Assembly (NCBI GenBank): GCA_002726515.1
Contig: PBTE01000076.1
Span: 1 to 32,091, forward strand
Reading direction: 5' to 3'
Source of the DNA: Planctomycetaceae bacterium
Lineage (GTDB): Bacteria > Planctomycetota > Planctomycetia > Pirellulales > Pirellulaceae
Length of the DNA: 32,091 nt
Shown here: one piece after another, positions 18,043 to 27,561 of the stretch
Position numbering within the stretch: the stretch's first letter is position 1
How the letters are laid out: each line of letters opens with the position of its first letter
The notes under the pieces: model-generated
The model's database searches: none
Seen by the model: the letters and a program-made list of their open reading frames with translations, nothing else
What the model was told of the DNA's origin: nothing
Made by a program: the position numbers and the translations under genes

Positions 18043-20067
18043 GTGCGCCACAACAAAACGCCTATTTTTGGTCCCACGAGGGTTTTCGTGCAACTGGCAT
18101 GGGCCTGCTTGATCTGGGGTGGTCTGTCAGTGACAGCCACATTTGCCGTCCGTCCGGGGGAGTCACTGTTACCCAACACGAGCAAGTTCAGTCTCCAGAT
18201 CTCTGATCTTCAAGAGTTGCAGACAAAATTCAATAGGACTCAGATGGGACACCTGGTCAATGATCCTCTCATGCGACCGTTTGTGGATGACTTACGGCAG
18301 CAGATCTCGCAACGGCTAAAAGATGAAGATGTCCGTATCGGGATGACCTGGGAAGACATTGACTTGGTTGCCGGCGGCGAAGTCTGCCTGGCGCTAATAC
18401 AGCCTGATGGCAAAAAGGACCAGCACGCTTCGGTGGTCATTGTCGACATTTCGGGACACGAGCAGGAGATGAAGAGACTCTGGGCCAAAATTCATCGCGA
18501 CCAGACGGGTCCCGAGAATTTGGCCAAATATACTGAAGAAACGATTCCGGGAACCGAGACACTCCTGAAAATCTATACCCAAAAGCCGCGCAAAGACGAC
18601 AAGCAGGCGGAAACAAATTTTTACTTTCTCTACGAGAATCAGCTGGTCGCCACCAACCACAAGGGAGTGTCCACCGGCATCCGCCGCCGAATGCAAGGAG
18701 ATCACCAGGAAATTCTGGCGAACGTCGAGGCATATGTTGGATCCATGCAAGGTGTCGCGAAAGAAGCGGACGGCCTGAAACCTGATGCACGCTGGTTCAT
18801 CGAGCCTTTCGGACTGATCGATGTGCTTCGCGCCATCCAGGGAGGTCGACAAGCCCGTGGGGTCGATTTTGTCAAGATTCTAGCCGACACAGGATTCAAA
18901 GCCATTCAGGGTATCGGGGGCCACATCAACCTGGCCGAAGGCAAACGAGAAATTCTGCATCGTTCGCTCATCTACGCACCCGCCGTCGAACGTACACCAG
19001 GGGACACTGACACCGCCAAATATCGAGATGCTGCTCGCATGTTGCAATTCCCCCATGCCAAGGACCTGTTCCCGCAAGCATGGATCCCCCGTGAATTGGC
19101 GTCGTTTTTCAGCGTCAATTGGAAAACACGCGATGCGACAACCTACGTAGAACCGATTGTCGACACGTGGCTTGGTGGTGCAGACGGCGAAGGAACCTAT
19201 GAAGACATCAAAATCAGTTTGCGTGACGACGAAAGCGGCCCGCAAATTGACGTTGACAAGGACTTCTTTCCGCACCTTGGAGATCGGTTGCTGTGGCTCA
19301 CCGACTACGAGACACCATCTTCACCCACCTGTGAACGTGTGATGCTGGCGATAAAAATCAATGATCCGGATAAACTACAAGCGACCATTCGTAAAATTAT
19401 GGACTCGGATCAAAATGCGACAGAGCACGTTAAACATGGACTCGTGGTGTGGGAAGTTATCGAAGAAGAAACCGAGCAGGTCGCGTCTCCGGAAGTTGAC
19501 GGGTTAAACGTGTTTGGCTTTGGAGAGGAATTCGAAGATGATTTCGAGGATGAGGAAGAGTCGCTGGAACCGCTCTTTCCCTACAAAGTGACCACAGTCG
19601 TTCATGACTACTTGATCATAGCAACTCACATGGAACTGTTGGAAAGCATGCTGACCAACCATGCTACGGCAGACCAATTGGGATCAAGTCTCGACTACCA
19701 GTTGGTTCAAAAAGATCTGGAAAGACTCGGTGCCGACATGGACTGCCTGCGATTGTTCAGTCGTACAGCCGAGGAAATCCGGCCCAATTATGAACTCGTC
19801 AGCCAGGGGAAAATGCCCGAATCCGAGACCCTCCTGGGCAAGTTCTTGAATTGGATACTCTCTCCTGACAACGACGACGAATTTCGTGAACAGGAAATCG
19901 ACGGTTCGAAGATGCCTGACTACCAAATCGCGCGCCGCTACCTGGGGCCGACGGGGTTGTATATGCAAACCAAAGAAGATGGTTGGCTGATCGTCGGATC
20001 CCTACTGCCCAAAGACGGTCTGCTGCCCGCCACTCGGATTGCCGATGAAAGTGCCAAGACACCGTAG
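18043..20067 (+). CDS. Secreted planctomycete protein of unknown function (DUF3352-like?)
   Basis: From GTG 18043 this is a 674-residue protein. Residues 1-33 form a signal peptide or anchor: basic start, then hydrophobic VFVQLAWACLIWGGLSVTATFA. The remainder is soluble and acidic, with no membrane segment, and has an acidic run around residues 495-509 (EEFEDDFEDEEESLE). Repeated alternation of helices and strands, and phrases such as WEDIDLVAGGEVCLAL, DKLQATIRKIM and YLIIATHMELLESML, resemble DUF3352-like proteins that are common in planctomycetes (substrate-domain-like repeats with 'has-the-value-been-read' type segments), but I cannot confirm the family. No catalytic motif is visible. It likely acts outside the cytoplasmic membrane. 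It ends 73 nt from the convergent ruvC and is probably monocistronic. Confidence 0.75.
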   Translation: MRHNKTPIFGPTRVFVQLAWACLIWGGLSVTATFAVRPGESLLPNTSKFSLQISDLQELQTKFNRTQMGHLVNDPLMRPFVDDLRQQISQRLKDEDVRIGMTWEDIDLVAGGEVCLALIQPDGKKDQHASVVIVDISGHEQEMKRLWAKIHRDQTGPENLAKYTEETIPGTETLLKIYTQKPRKDDKQAETNFYFLYENQLVATNHKGVSTGIRRRMQGDHQEILANVEAYVGSMQGVAKEADGLKPDARWFIEPFGLIDVLRAIQGGRQARGVDFVKILADTGFKAIQGIGGHINLAEGKREILHRSLIYAPAVERTPGDTDTAKYRDAARMLQFPHAKDLFPQAWIPRELASFFSVNWKTRDATTYVEPIVDTWLGGADGEGTYEDIKISLRDDESGPQIDVDKDFFPHLGDRLLWLTDYETPSSPTCERVMLAIKINDPDKLQATIRKIMDSDQNATEHVKHGLVVWEVIEEETEQVASPEVDGLNVFGFGEEFEDDFEDEEESLEPLFPYKVTTVVHDYLIIATHMELLESMLTNHATADQLGSSLDYQLVQKDLERLGADMDCLRLFSRTAEEIRPNYELVSQGKMPESETLLGKFLNWILSPDNDDEFREQEIDGSKMPDYQIARRYLGPTGLYMQTKEDGWLIVGSLLPKDGLLPATRIADESAKTP

Positions 20068-20140
20068 CATTTCAGGGAAAACTGGTGACGGTGAGCTAGA
20101 CGTCAATGGAAGCCGTTTCATACACATCCGGTCAGGCGAT

Positions 20141-20695
20141 TCATTTCTCCTGTTGCCCGACAGAACGGCTCGTGAGATTTTTCTCCGCCACGTTTTGATT
20201 GAGATAGTAGTGACATAAGGCAACGGCTAAGGCGTCGGCCACATCATGTGGTTCGGGGATCGTGCGGAGCCCCAGTTCCCTCTGAACCGCTAATTGAATC
20301 TGTGCCTTGGGCGCGTGCCCGTTGCCGCTGACAATTTTCTTGACCTTCGTCGCCGGGTAGTGTCGTACAGTCATTCCATGCTGGGCGGCCGCCAGACAAA
20401 CAACGCCCCTGGCATGTCCCATCAGAATGGCCGTTCTGGGACGTTGATAGTGCCCGTACAACTCCTCCAAGGCCAGCACGTGCGGCGTAAAACTCTCGAT
20501 AATTTCAACCACACCTTCGTGAATCTCAAACACACGTTCCTTCAGCGAATTGCGTGAGCGACCATAAATGACACCCGCTTCACAAACACTCAAGCCCGCA
20601 CCGGTTGTTTCCAGGACGCCATAACCCGTGACATTCAATCCCGGGTCAATTCCGAGGATGCGTTGCGATTGTTTCTGACCGGCTTTAGCGTTCAT
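20141..20695 (-). CDS. ruvC: Holliday junction resolvase RuvC
   Basis: A 184-residue endonuclease that, with RuvAB, cuts Holliday junctions symmetrically as a dimer in recombination repair. The RNase H-like acidic residues are present: Asp17 in LGIDPGLNVTGYG, Glu77 in LALEELYG, and Asp151/Asp154 in HDVADALAVALCH. The segment YPATKVKKIVSGNGHAPKAQ (about 113-132) is the conserved DNA-binding helix (PxxVKxAVTGxGxAxKxQ). The C-terminus extends about 15 residues past the core with a polar tail. ruvA and ruvB are not in the window; in planctomycetes ruv genes are often scattered or follow a YebC gene. The start ATG 20695 has only a weak GAATAAG ahead. It is convergent with the secreted protein gene. 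Confidence 0.97.
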   Translation of the reverse strand: MNAKAGQKQSQRILGIDPGLNVTGYGVLETTGAGLSVCEAGVIYGRSRNSLKERVFEIHEGVVEIIESFTPHVLALEELYGHYQRPRTAILMGHARGVVCLAAAQHGMTVRHYPATKVKKIVSGNGHAPKAQIQLAVQRELGLRTIPEPHDVADALAVALCHYYLNQNVAEKNLTSRSVGQQEK

Positions 20696-20913
20696 GACTT
20701 ATTCACGATCGATGAACAGGAATGCAAAGACTTTTCTGAGCACCAACCTGTCGGGAGTTGTCGAATTTACTACTTGCCGTGTAGCTCTCACCAGACCCGC
20801 AATTCGCCTCGGACGACAGATACCAGCGATGGCCTTTGAAATGTGTGTGATTCAAATTCCGAACTAGAATCCTGCGACAGAACATTAACTATCGTTCCGC
20901 CACGATGCGTCGA

Positions 20914-22548
20914 TCACGACTCTGCCTGCCGCTTCCAGCCCGTTTCGCCTTTACGATCTTCCAGAACAATTCCCAGTTCACCCAGGCGATCCCGAATTTG
21001 ATCTGCCGTTGCAAAATCCTTTTTCTCCCGGGCGGCCGTCCGTAAATCGATCATGACACGCATCACGTCATCCAGCACCCGATCGTCGTCACCGCTTCCT
21101 CCGCCGACAACCTGGGGAGGTTTGAGGAACAATCCCAGGATGGCTGACAATTCGCGCAAGGTCTCACAACCACGCAGGAAGGATGCCATGGCGGATGAAT
21201 CGTGCGAACTGTCTTCGAGTTTTTGATCGTCGATAAATTTGTTGAGGACTGATAGCATCTGGAACAAATCACTGACGGCGGCGCCCGTATTGAAGTCGTC
21301 GTCCATTTTTGCGAGGTAGCTATCTCGTAAGTTTTTCAGTTCGATCAGAAGCCCATCCCCAGCGGGATCAAAGTCTCCGGCCGCTCGACGTCTGATCAAG
21401 CGACGCGGGTCTGTCGGTGTACCTGTCAGATAAAAAGAGGTCGAAGTGATTCGCTCGTAGCGTTCGAAGAACGTGTAGAACTTATCGAGCGCGGTACCCG
21501 CCTCTGCAATGCCTTCATCACTAAATACAATCGTACTTCGGTAGTGGGTCCGCAGCAGGCAAAACCGAATACGATCGCCACCAAAACGAGCGATTTGACT
21601 TCTCAGACCACCAGCTCCTTTCGAACGACTCATTTTCTGAGCGGATTCTTCCTCGTCGCACTGCGGTTCTCCCTGTTGGCGGTCCGCCCGGCCGCCGATT
21701 TTTCCCGCCTCCCCCGCACGAAGCAGTCCATTATGCACCCAATACTTGGCCATCGGTTGACCATGGCAGCACTCACTTTGTGCAATCTCGTTTTCATGAT
21801 GTGGAAACATCAGATCGAGTCCACCGCCGTGAATATCAAAGGTCTGGCCCAAAATTCTACGGCTCATTGCTGAACACTCGATGTGCCAACCCGGCCGCCC
21901 GGGGCCCCAGGGACTTTCCCAGGAAGGTTCATTCTGCTTAGCCGCTTTCCACAGCGCAAAGTCACCCGACGAACGTTTCTTGGCAGCCGCACCACCCCCT
22001 TCTCCCTGTTGATCCTCTGCCTTACGGTTGCTCAGTTTGCCGTACTGAGAATCTTGCGCCACGTCAAAAAACACATCCCCATCGACCGCATACGCGAAAC
22101 GTTTTTCAATCAAATCTTGAATGAATTGGATAATCTCATCCATATTCTCCGTCGCCTTGGGCAAGTGGGTAATTTGATCCACACCCAATGCCAACAAGTT
22201 GGCGCAGTAGTCCATCGTCATTTCCGTGGCTACCTGGTTCATCGAAATGCCGCGCTCTTGCGACTGGGCAATCAATTTGTCATCCACGTCGGTAATATTG
22301 ACGATCCACGTCACCTCGAACCCGCTGTAAGTCAAATAGCGTTTGATGCAGTCAAAGATGACCGGTCCGACCATGTGTCCTATGTGGGCTTCTTTGTACA
22401 CTGTAGGACCGCACAGATAGATCCCGATGCGCCCGGGGTGCACGGGTTCCAATGGTTCCTTGTTACGGGTGAGAGTATTGTAGATCTGAATGGTCATGGC
22501 AGGAGACTCAGCTTCTGCAGGAGGCGAGGATTGAAGACTGGTGGACAT
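20914..22548 (-). CDS. cysS: Cysteinyl-tRNA synthetase
   Basis: A class I aminoacyl-tRNA synthetase of 544 residues that charges tRNA-Cys. [19 protein letters not shown] contains the Zn ligand Cys46 and the HIGH motif (55-58). Further Zn ligands are Cys225 (WHIECSAM), His250 and Glu254 ([12 protein letters not shown]). KMSRSKG at 305-311 is the KMSKS loop. Between the Zn region and KMSKS lies a Gly/Glu/Gln-rich insertion of about 25 residues (279-304), and a low-complexity [13 protein letters not shown] sits at about 180-192. Both are longer than in the E. coli enzyme (461 residues). The frame opens at ATG 22548, but family members begin close to [15 protein letters not shown] at ATG 22497; the first 17 residues are Ser/Pro/Glu-rich and neither start has a clear Shine-Dalgarno. 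ispF lies upstream on the same strand. Confidence 0.96.
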   Translation of the reverse strand: MSTSLQSSPPAEAESPAMTIQIYNTLTRNKEPLEPVHPGRIGIYLCGPTVYKEAHIGHMVGPVIFDCIKRYLTYSGFEVTWIVNITDVDDKLIAQSQERGISMNQVATEMTMDYCANLLALGVDQITHLPKATENMDEIIQFIQDLIEKRFAYAVDGDVFFDVAQDSQYGKLSNRKAEDQQGEGGGAAAKKRSSGDFALWKAAKQNEPSWESPWGPGRPGWHIECSAMSRRILGQTFDIHGGGLDLMFPHHENEIAQSECCHGQPMAKYWVHNGLLRAGEAGKIGGRADRQQGEPQCDEEESAQKMSRSKGAGGLRSQIARFGGDRIRFCLLRTHYRSTIVFSDEGIAEAGTALDKFYTFFERYERITSTSFYLTGTPTDPRRLIRRRAAGDFDPAGDGLLIELKNLRDSYLAKMDDDFNTGAAVSDLFQMLSVLNKFIDDQKLEDSSHDSSAMASFLRGCETLRELSAILGLFLKPPQVVGGGSGDDDRVLDDVMRVMIDLRTAAREKKDFATADQIRDRLGELGIVLEDRKGETGWKRQAES

Positions 22549-22801
22549 GGCGGATTACAAATCTTTTCAAGTGAATGACGCTTTGGTAGTTTTGATTGAC
22601 TTCAACAAGTTCTCCGGATTAAAGGAGCGGCAGTACTCCGGGCATGAATTTGCGGCAGCGTTGGTTTTGTTTCAATCGTCCAATTCCGTAGTCGTCGCCC
22701 AAGATCGAGTCGGGAAAACGTCAAATCAACCGTCACGGGCTGAACAACTACCGCGTCATGTTATTTGTTTGCCGATCCAGGGACGAACCAGCGAGGACCA
22801 A

Positions 22802-23290
22802 TTAGGCAACTTCGTCGTCACCAATCAACAAAGCCACCGACTGAGCCATCATGGCCACATCCAATCCCACGGGACCAATTTGTTCACCAGTTTTTGCCTT
22901 AATCCCGATCGCGTCTGGCGTTACCGCAAGAATCTCGGCCACCCGCTCGCGAATAGGCTCTTTGAAAGGTGTCAGTCGAGGCCGTTGTGCAAACATAATG
23001 CAATCGATGTTGCCAATCTGATAGTTTTTCTGACGAACTGCTTCCGCCGCTTGGGAAAGCATCTCGGCCGAATCGCGCCCGCGATTCGCTTCATCTGTGT
23101 CCGGAAACATTTCGCCAATGTCTCCCAGTCCCGCAGCACCCAGCAGAGCGTCAGTGATCGCATGTAGCAAAGCGTCAGCGTCGCTGTGTCCCACCAGGTG
23201 GCGGTCATGTGGAATATCAATGCCACCAAGTCGCAAAGGACCACCTTCCTCAAGGCGATGGGTGTCGTGGCCAATACCTATTCGAAACGT
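22802..23290 (-). CDS. ispF: 2-C-methyl-D-erythritol 2,4-cyclodiphosphate synthase, apparent ACG start
   Basis: IspF closes the cyclodiphosphate ring in the MEP isoprenoid pathway, as a cytoplasmic trimer. The zinc site needs the N-terminal DxH: here Asp9 and His11 in GIGHDTHR, with His43 in HSDADALLHAI. Further hallmarks are GDIGEMFPDTD and KTGEQIGPVG. The first in-frame ATG/GTG/TTG (TTG, 23236) lies after this motif and would delete it. Reading upstream, the frame stays open to a TGA at 23308-23306. The only start that fits both family alignment (usually MxRIGIGHDxHR) and translation signals is ACG at 23290-23288, 7 nt after AGGAGA (23303-23298). This gives 162 residues, normal for the family. 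Near the C-terminus GLDVAMMAQ replaces the usual GRGEAxxAx. Confidence 0.88.
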   Translation of the reverse strand, partial: TFRIGIGHDTHRLEEGGPLRLGGIDIPHDRHLVGHSDADALLHAITDALLGAAGLGDIGEMFPDTDEANRGRDSAEMLSQAAEAVRQKNYQIGNIDCIMFAQRPRLTPFKEPIRERVAEILAVTPDAIGIKAKTGEQIGPVGLDVAMMAQSVALLIGDDEVA

Positions 23291-23297
23291 TGCTGAA

Positions 23298-23303
23298 TCT
23301 CCT
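23298..23303 (-). promoter_or_regulatory. Shine-Dalgarno of ispF in front of ACG
   Basis: The minus strand reads AGGAGA at 23303-23298, then 7 nt, then ACG. The position and strength are normal for an initiation site, which supports ACG as the place where ispF translation begins. Confidence 0.7.
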
Positions 23304-23566
23304 ATTCACGGGTGGATTGCCTCTACGCCGGGGATTATATCGAAACAGCAGAGGTGGAACAATGTAAACCCTTTTTTAGAAAATCTACTGTTTTTGCAAC
23401 ATGCCGGGCGACAGGTCATTGACCCATGAGCGGATGGTCAACGGACTTCTGTTTTCAGAGAACGTCCTTTTCCACGAGTGGTCAAGCAAGTATTCCTCCT
23501 TATCCTTGGTTCTCCATCCTGCTGAAAACGTTTCGAGCACAACTATCTGTATGAGATACGGATACC

Positions 23567-23572
23567 TATAAT
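23567..23572 (+). promoter_or_regulatory. TATAAT box of the ABC exporter operon, possibly leaderless
   Basis: A perfect TATAAT ends 10 nt before ATG 23583. If it is the -10 box, transcription would begin about 3-5 nt before the ATG, giving an almost leaderless mRNA. This is consistent with the absence of any Shine-Dalgarno before the gene. No good -35 box is visible; TATCTGTATGAGATA (a 5-bp inverted repeat, 23544-23558) occupies that place and could be an activator or repressor site. Confidence 0.4.
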
Positions 23573-23582
23573 CGGACCAGCC

Positions 23583-24575
23583 ATGAACGTCATTGAACTG
23601 AAACAGCTCACGAAAACTTACCGCGTTTACCAGAAGAAGGAGGGTCTGCTGGCTTCACTGGGTGGACTGTTCCAACGGGAGTATCGCGATGTCAACGCGG
23701 TGCGCGGTATCGACCTGACTGTGGCAAAGGGTGAGTTTGTTGCCTTCCTGGGGCCCAACGGGGCTGGAAAAACAACCACTTTGAAATTGCTTTCGGGTGT
23801 CATTAATCCCACCAGCGGAACCGCGCAAGTCTTGGGATATGTACCGTGGGAGCGCAAGAATGCCTACCGCCGTCGCTTCGCACTGGTGATGGGACAGAAG
23901 AACCAACTCTGGTGGGATCTCCCCGCGAATGAATCCTATCGTTTGCATCAGCAGATCTACCGCATTGAACCGGCTGAGTTTACACGGACTTTGGATGAGT
24001 TGACCGGCTTGCTCGGCGTGCGAGAGTTGCTGAGGCAACCAGTCAGAGAATTGTCCCTGGGAGAGCGGATGAAAATGGAATTGATTGCCGCCCTGCTCCA
24101 CTCACCCGAAGTCCTGTTCCTGGACGAACCGACCATCGGACTGGATGTGATTGCGCAACACAACGTCCGGCAATTCCTCAAACAGTACCAACTCGAACGA
24201 CAAACCACGATTTTGCTGACGAGTCACTACATGAAGGATGTCGCGGCGCTTTGCGAGCGGGTCGTAGTGATCGCTCACGGTCAAATCGAATACGACGGAT
24301 CCTTGGCCGGTATCCTCGATCGCTTCAGTGGTCACAAAATCGTTACACTGGCCTTCACGGAAAACCAGATGCCCCCGGATCTGACTCCTTTCGGAGAAAT
24401 TCTCGAAGTGCTTCCTCCAAAAGTCAAGTTGCGTATCGATAGAAATGTCGTTGCTGAAAAATTGGCTTCGCTGCTTTCCCAACATTCCGTGGAAGATGTC
24501 AGTGTCGAAGAACCGCCCCTCGAAGAGGTCATCGCGGATGTCTTCTCCAGAGCCACCAGATCGAAAGAAGCCTAA
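23583..24575 (+). CDS. ABC-2 exporter ATP-binding protein (COG4586-like)
   Basis: A 330-residue ATPase of an ABC exporter, bound to the cytoplasmic face. Walker A is GPNGAGKTT at 57-65, the Q-loop is [12 protein letters not shown] (the extended QxxxLWWDLP form of this branch), the signature is [10 protein letters not shown], Walker B is [12 protein letters not shown], and the switch is TSHYMKD. An N-terminal insertion [23 protein letters not shown] before the first strand and a C-terminal domain of about 80 residues are typical of COG4586 ATPases, which work with COG4587/COG3694 permeases. Here both permeases follow directly: the first starts 2 nt after this stop. The substrate of these exporters is generally unknown. 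The ATG lies close behind a TATAAT box with no Shine-Dalgarno. Confidence 0.93.
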   Translation: MNVIELKQLTKTYRVYQKKEGLLASLGGLFQREYRDVNAVRGIDLTVAKGEFVAFLGPNGAGKTTTLKLLSGVINPTSGTAQVLGYVPWERKNAYRRRFALVMGQKNQLWWDLPANESYRLHQQIYRIEPAEFTRTLDELTGLLGVRELLRQPVRELSLGERMKMELIAALLHSPEVLFLDEPTIGLDVIAQHNVRQFLKQYQLERQTTILLTSHYMKDVAALCERVVVIAHGQIEYDGSLAGILDRFSGHKIVTLAFTENQMPPDLTPFGEILEVLPPKVKLRIDRNVVAEKLASLLSQHSVEDVSVEEPPLEEVIADVFSRATRSKEA

Positions 24576-24577
24576 GC

Positions 24578-25411
24578 GTGTACGTTCGAGCCCACACCTG
24601 GTGGACCATTCTTCGCATTGCCCTGGAAGAACGCCTTGTTTACCGGGGTGACTTCGCGCTGGGAACCCTGATGCGGTTCTTGCCCATCATCACTCAGATT
24701 TTCCTGTGGTGGGCTATCTTCGAGTCCATCGGCAGCGGTTCCGTCGAAACAGCCGAGATCGCAAATTTCACGTTTCCAGACATGGTCGCGTACTACTTGC
24801 TGACCATGGTGGGACGTGCATTTTCAAGCATGCCGGGCCTGGCTTCGGGTGTTGCCCGCCAGATTCGCGATGGTGAAATCAAGAAATTCTTGATTCAACC
24901 TGTGGACATGGTCGGGTTTTTGATGCTCAACCGGATCGCACACAAGCTGGCCTATTATTCCGTCGCAATACTACCTTTTGCACTCGTCTTCTACCTCTGT
25001 CGAGGCTATTTCACGGCAGGCTGGCCCGACCCGCTCACCCTGGCAGCGTTCGTCTCTTCGCTCATCCTTGGCTTTTTATTGGGATTCTTCCTCGAAACCT
25101 CGATTGGACTGATTGGGTTCTGGTTCCTGGAAGTCAGTTCGCTGCTGTTCGTCTATATGCTCTTCAGCTTTTTTCTTTCCGGGCACATGTTTCCACTCGA
25201 CCTGCTCCCCGAGCCGTGGAACTTACTGGTCGATCTCCTGCCCCTGAAATACATGGCTTACTTTCCGGCCGCAGTTTTCCTCGGTAAAGTGAGCCAGGAT
25301 GAGTTGATGCTGCAACTCGGTATCCAAGTGGCCTGGATCGTGTTCTTCATTTTTCTGTCACGGTACCTCTGGAAACGCGGCGTGAGCCGGTACAGCGGAT
25401 TTGGCGGATAG
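24578..25411 (+). CDS. ABC-2 type exporter permease 1 (COG4587/DUF990-like)
   Basis: A 277-residue integral membrane protein with about six hydrophobic segments. The N-terminal half includes [24 protein letters not shown]; a cytoplasmic loop [21 protein letters not shown] (about 90-110) matches the R-x-I-x-x-G-x-L/I-x-x-x-L-x-x-P hallmark of ABC-2 permeases, which contacts the ATPase. A second hallmark, [31 protein letters not shown], lies in the C-terminal half. It starts at GTG 24578, 2 nt after the ATPase stop, so the two are translationally coupled. It should form a heterodimer with the next gene product. Confidence 0.9.
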   Translation: MYVRAHTWWTILRIALEERLVYRGDFALGTLMRFLPIITQIFLWWAIFESIGSGSVETAEIANFTFPDMVAYYLLTMVGRAFSSMPGLASGVARQIRDGEIKKFLIQPVDMVGFLMLNRIAHKLAYYSVAILPFALVFYLCRGYFTAGWPDPLTLAAFVSSLILGFLLGFFLETSIGLIGFWFLEVSSLLFVYMLFSFFLSGHMFPLDLLPEPWNLLVDLLPLKYMAYFPAAVFLGKVSQDELMLQLGIQVAWIVFFIFLSRYLWKRGVSRYSGFGG

Positions 25412-25415
25412 TTTT

Positions 25416-26282
25416 ATGAGCGAACAACAACCCGTTCTGGTCCGTGTGTTTCTCACCTTCGCCCGGAACAGCCTCGTACGGGAAATGACGTTCAGGACCA
25501 ATTTTTTCATCCAATGCGTCTCTGCCATCTCGTGGACATTAATGAACCTGGGGTTTTATCTGATCATCTTCCATCACCTGAACCGCAAGCCGCTGGCGGA
25601 CGGTTCCGGCTGGCAACAAAACGAATTCTTTGTTTTTCTGGCAACAACCTGGATCGTTTTCAGTATCGTTCAGGCGTTTTTCATGCCGAACGTACAGGAG
25701 TTCAGTGAATTGATTCGTACGGGCAATCTCGATTTCGTGTTTTTAAAACCGATCGACACCCAGTTCCTGATCTCTTTTGCAAAAGTGGATTGGTCCGCCC
25801 TGGCGAACTTTGTCATGGGAATTCTCTTATTGACGGTAGGCGTCTGGCGTTTGACAACGCAAAGTAACAACCCACTATCGTTAAATCTCGCGAACGTCTT
25901 GTTGTATTGGTTTTACGTGGCATGCGGCGTGACAATCCTGTACAGCCTGATGATCTCGTTGGCGGCCACCAGTATCTGGCTGGGAAGAAATCAAAGCCTT
26001 TACGATTTCTGGTTCTACATCACGAACTTCTCCCGGTATCCAATGGAAATTTACGCTCGTAGTTGGGGCTGGTCACTCTGGGGACTATTCACCTTTGTGA
26101 TTCCTATTTTGATTGTGATCAATGTACCCGCACGCATTCTGGCTCGACCTCTGCGACCGGAGGGTCCCTGGTTGGGACTACCCCTATCGGGATTCGCGAT
26201 TCTGGCAACCCTGGTCTGCCTGGTCATATCACGACGAGTCTTTTCGCTAGCCCTACAATCCTACCGCAGTGCCAGCAGTTAG
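25416..26282 (+). CDS. ABC-2 type exporter permease 2 (COG3694-like)
   Basis: A 288-residue membrane protein with about six helices and the same plan as its partner. RNSLVREMTFRTNFFIQ near the N-terminus is the amphipathic entry helix. VQEFSELIRTGNLDFVFLKPIDTQFLIS (about 92-119) is the ATPase-contacting loop (LIRxGxLDFxLLKPxxxQF, a COG3694 hallmark). NFSRYPMEIYARSWGWSLWGLFTFVIPI is the usual FxxYPxxIY segment. I take ATG 25416, 4 nt after the preceding stop, over a TTG at 25401 within the upstream gene. The permease completes the three-gene exporter. A 202-nt gap precedes the ebo-like genes on the same strand; co-regulation is possible but not shown. Confidence 0.92.
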   Translation: MSEQQPVLVRVFLTFARNSLVREMTFRTNFFIQCVSAISWTLMNLGFYLIIFHHLNRKPLADGSGWQQNEFFVFLATTWIVFSIVQAFFMPNVQEFSELIRTGNLDFVFLKPIDTQFLISFAKVDWSALANFVMGILLLTVGVWRLTTQSNNPLSLNLANVLLYWFYVACGVTILYSLMISLAATSIWLGRNQSLYDFWFYITNFSRYPMEIYARSWGWSLWGLFTFVIPILIVINVPARILARPLRPEGPWLGLPLSGFAILATLVCLVISRRVFSLALQSYRSASS

Positions 26283-26484
26283 CCTTGCGGGAGTCCGAGT
26301 ACAAACACGCCTTCAGCGGGGGCTGTTGTGGAACCAGAGCCAAATGGTTATTTTGACGTGTCCCGTTCACTTGGTACTGGCGGGACCCGGGGCGCTCAGA
26401 AGGGCCCATCTGCACGTCCAGCCGCAAGAGTTGTCGCTGAGCCATCCTACCGGCCGGGAGTATCGAAGCCTGAATCACTGACGT

Positions 26485-27345
26485 ATGAAACTCGCCTTCA
26501 GTAGTAACGCCTACCTTCATTTCTCGATCGAGGATACCATCTCCAAGATTGCGGAACTTGGTTACACAGGCATCGAAATTCTGGCGGATGTGCCACACGC
26601 CTGGCCTGCGGGATTGCTGGATCAACACAAGCAGTCCATTCGACAGTGCCTGGAAAAACATCGCCTGGAAATTTCCAACATCAATGCTTTCATGATGAAT
26701 GCCGTGGCCGATCCACGACAAGCCTACTGGCATCCGGGCTGGACTGACCCAGACCCTCATTACCGGGCCATTCGCCGCGAACACACCAAACGAGCACTGC
26801 ACCTGGCCAAGGAAATCGGTGCTCCACACATCACGACGGAACCGGGGGGCTTTCTGATGGAAGGCCAAACTCGGGAGGAAGGCGCCCGGATTTTCTATGA
26901 TGAGTTAATGCCCTGCGTCGAAGTTGCCGAGCAATTAGAGATCGGCTTGTTGATTGAGCCCGAGCCGGAACTACTGATCGAACGTTTCGATCAGTATCTG
27001 GAATTCAAGGGGCGAATTGATTCCGATCTGGTAGGACTCAATTTTGACATTGGTCATGCGTATTGCGTGGGCGAAGATCCTCAGGAATGGGTGCCTCGGA
27101 TGGCCACCCAAACGGTTCACTATCACTTCGAAGACATCGCCTCATCCCGGATCCACCAACATCTGATTCCCGGACATGGTGCCATCGATTTCCACGCCAC
27201 CATCACCGCGATTGAAGAGACTGGGTATGATGGTTGGATCACCGTCGAACTCTACCCGTACATCGACAACCCGGATGATGCCGCTCGCGAAGCCAAGACA
27301 TTTCTCGCTGACGCGTTCCGGGCGGGAAATACAGGATCAGACTGA
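26485..27345 (+). CDS. Sugar phosphate isomerase/epimerase-like TIM barrel
   Basis: A 286-residue protein of the xylose isomerase-like TIM-barrel family (AP_endonuc_2 fold). The opening MKLAFSSNAYLHFSIEDTI and GYTGIEILAD (26-35) form the first barrel units. The C-terminal-edge metal ligands of the family are present: Glu in LLIEPEPELLIE, Asp-His in NFDIGHAYCVG, His in HYHFEDI, the Asp/His region GHGAIDF, and Glu in ITVELYPY. Such enzymes isomerise or epimerise sugars, inosose or similar compounds; no substrate can be assigned. Next to the EboC/EboF/EboB-type genes it looks like an accessory enzyme of the cluster. It is shorter than, and does not resemble, the ~390-residue EboE, so I do not call it eboE. 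No clear ribosome-binding site precedes ATG 26485. Confidence 0.85.
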   Translation: MKLAFSSNAYLHFSIEDTISKIAELGYTGIEILADVPHAWPAGLLDQHKQSIRQCLEKHRLEISNINAFMMNAVADPRQAYWHPGWTDPDPHYRAIRREHTKRALHLAKEIGAPHITTEPGGFLMEGQTREEGARIFYDELMPCVEVAEQLEIGLLIEPEPELLIERFDQYLEFKGRIDSDLVGLNFDIGHAYCVGEDPQEWVPRMATQTVHYHFEDIASSRIHQHLIPGHGAIDFHATITAIEETGYDGWITVELYPYIDNPDDAAREAKTFLADAFRAGNTGSD

Positions 27346-27561
27346 TTTGCGAAGTTGGAAGTTGTTGTTACAACAAATCTCGTGAGAGCAACACTTCACA
27401 GCTGACCGAATATCGGTTTTCAATTCACGGGTTGACTTGTCAGGAACCACGACATCCCAACGGCGTAAAAGGACCGGCCTACTTGTCATTGCAAAATGAC
27501 CGCTGCCAGGCCTCATCGTGTCAGGCCAAGATGCAAACACGCCCTTCCACAGGCCAACAGC

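Noticed and set aside
21883..23167. Long plus-strand frames (231 and 208 codons) antisense to cysS and ispF
   Set aside because: They lie opposite two well-supported genes and carry no motif; they are shadows of the coding strand.
26485..27345. Calling the TIM-barrel protein EboE
   Set aside because: EboE is about 100 residues longer and starts differently; this protein matches general sugar phosphate isomerase/epimerase features only.
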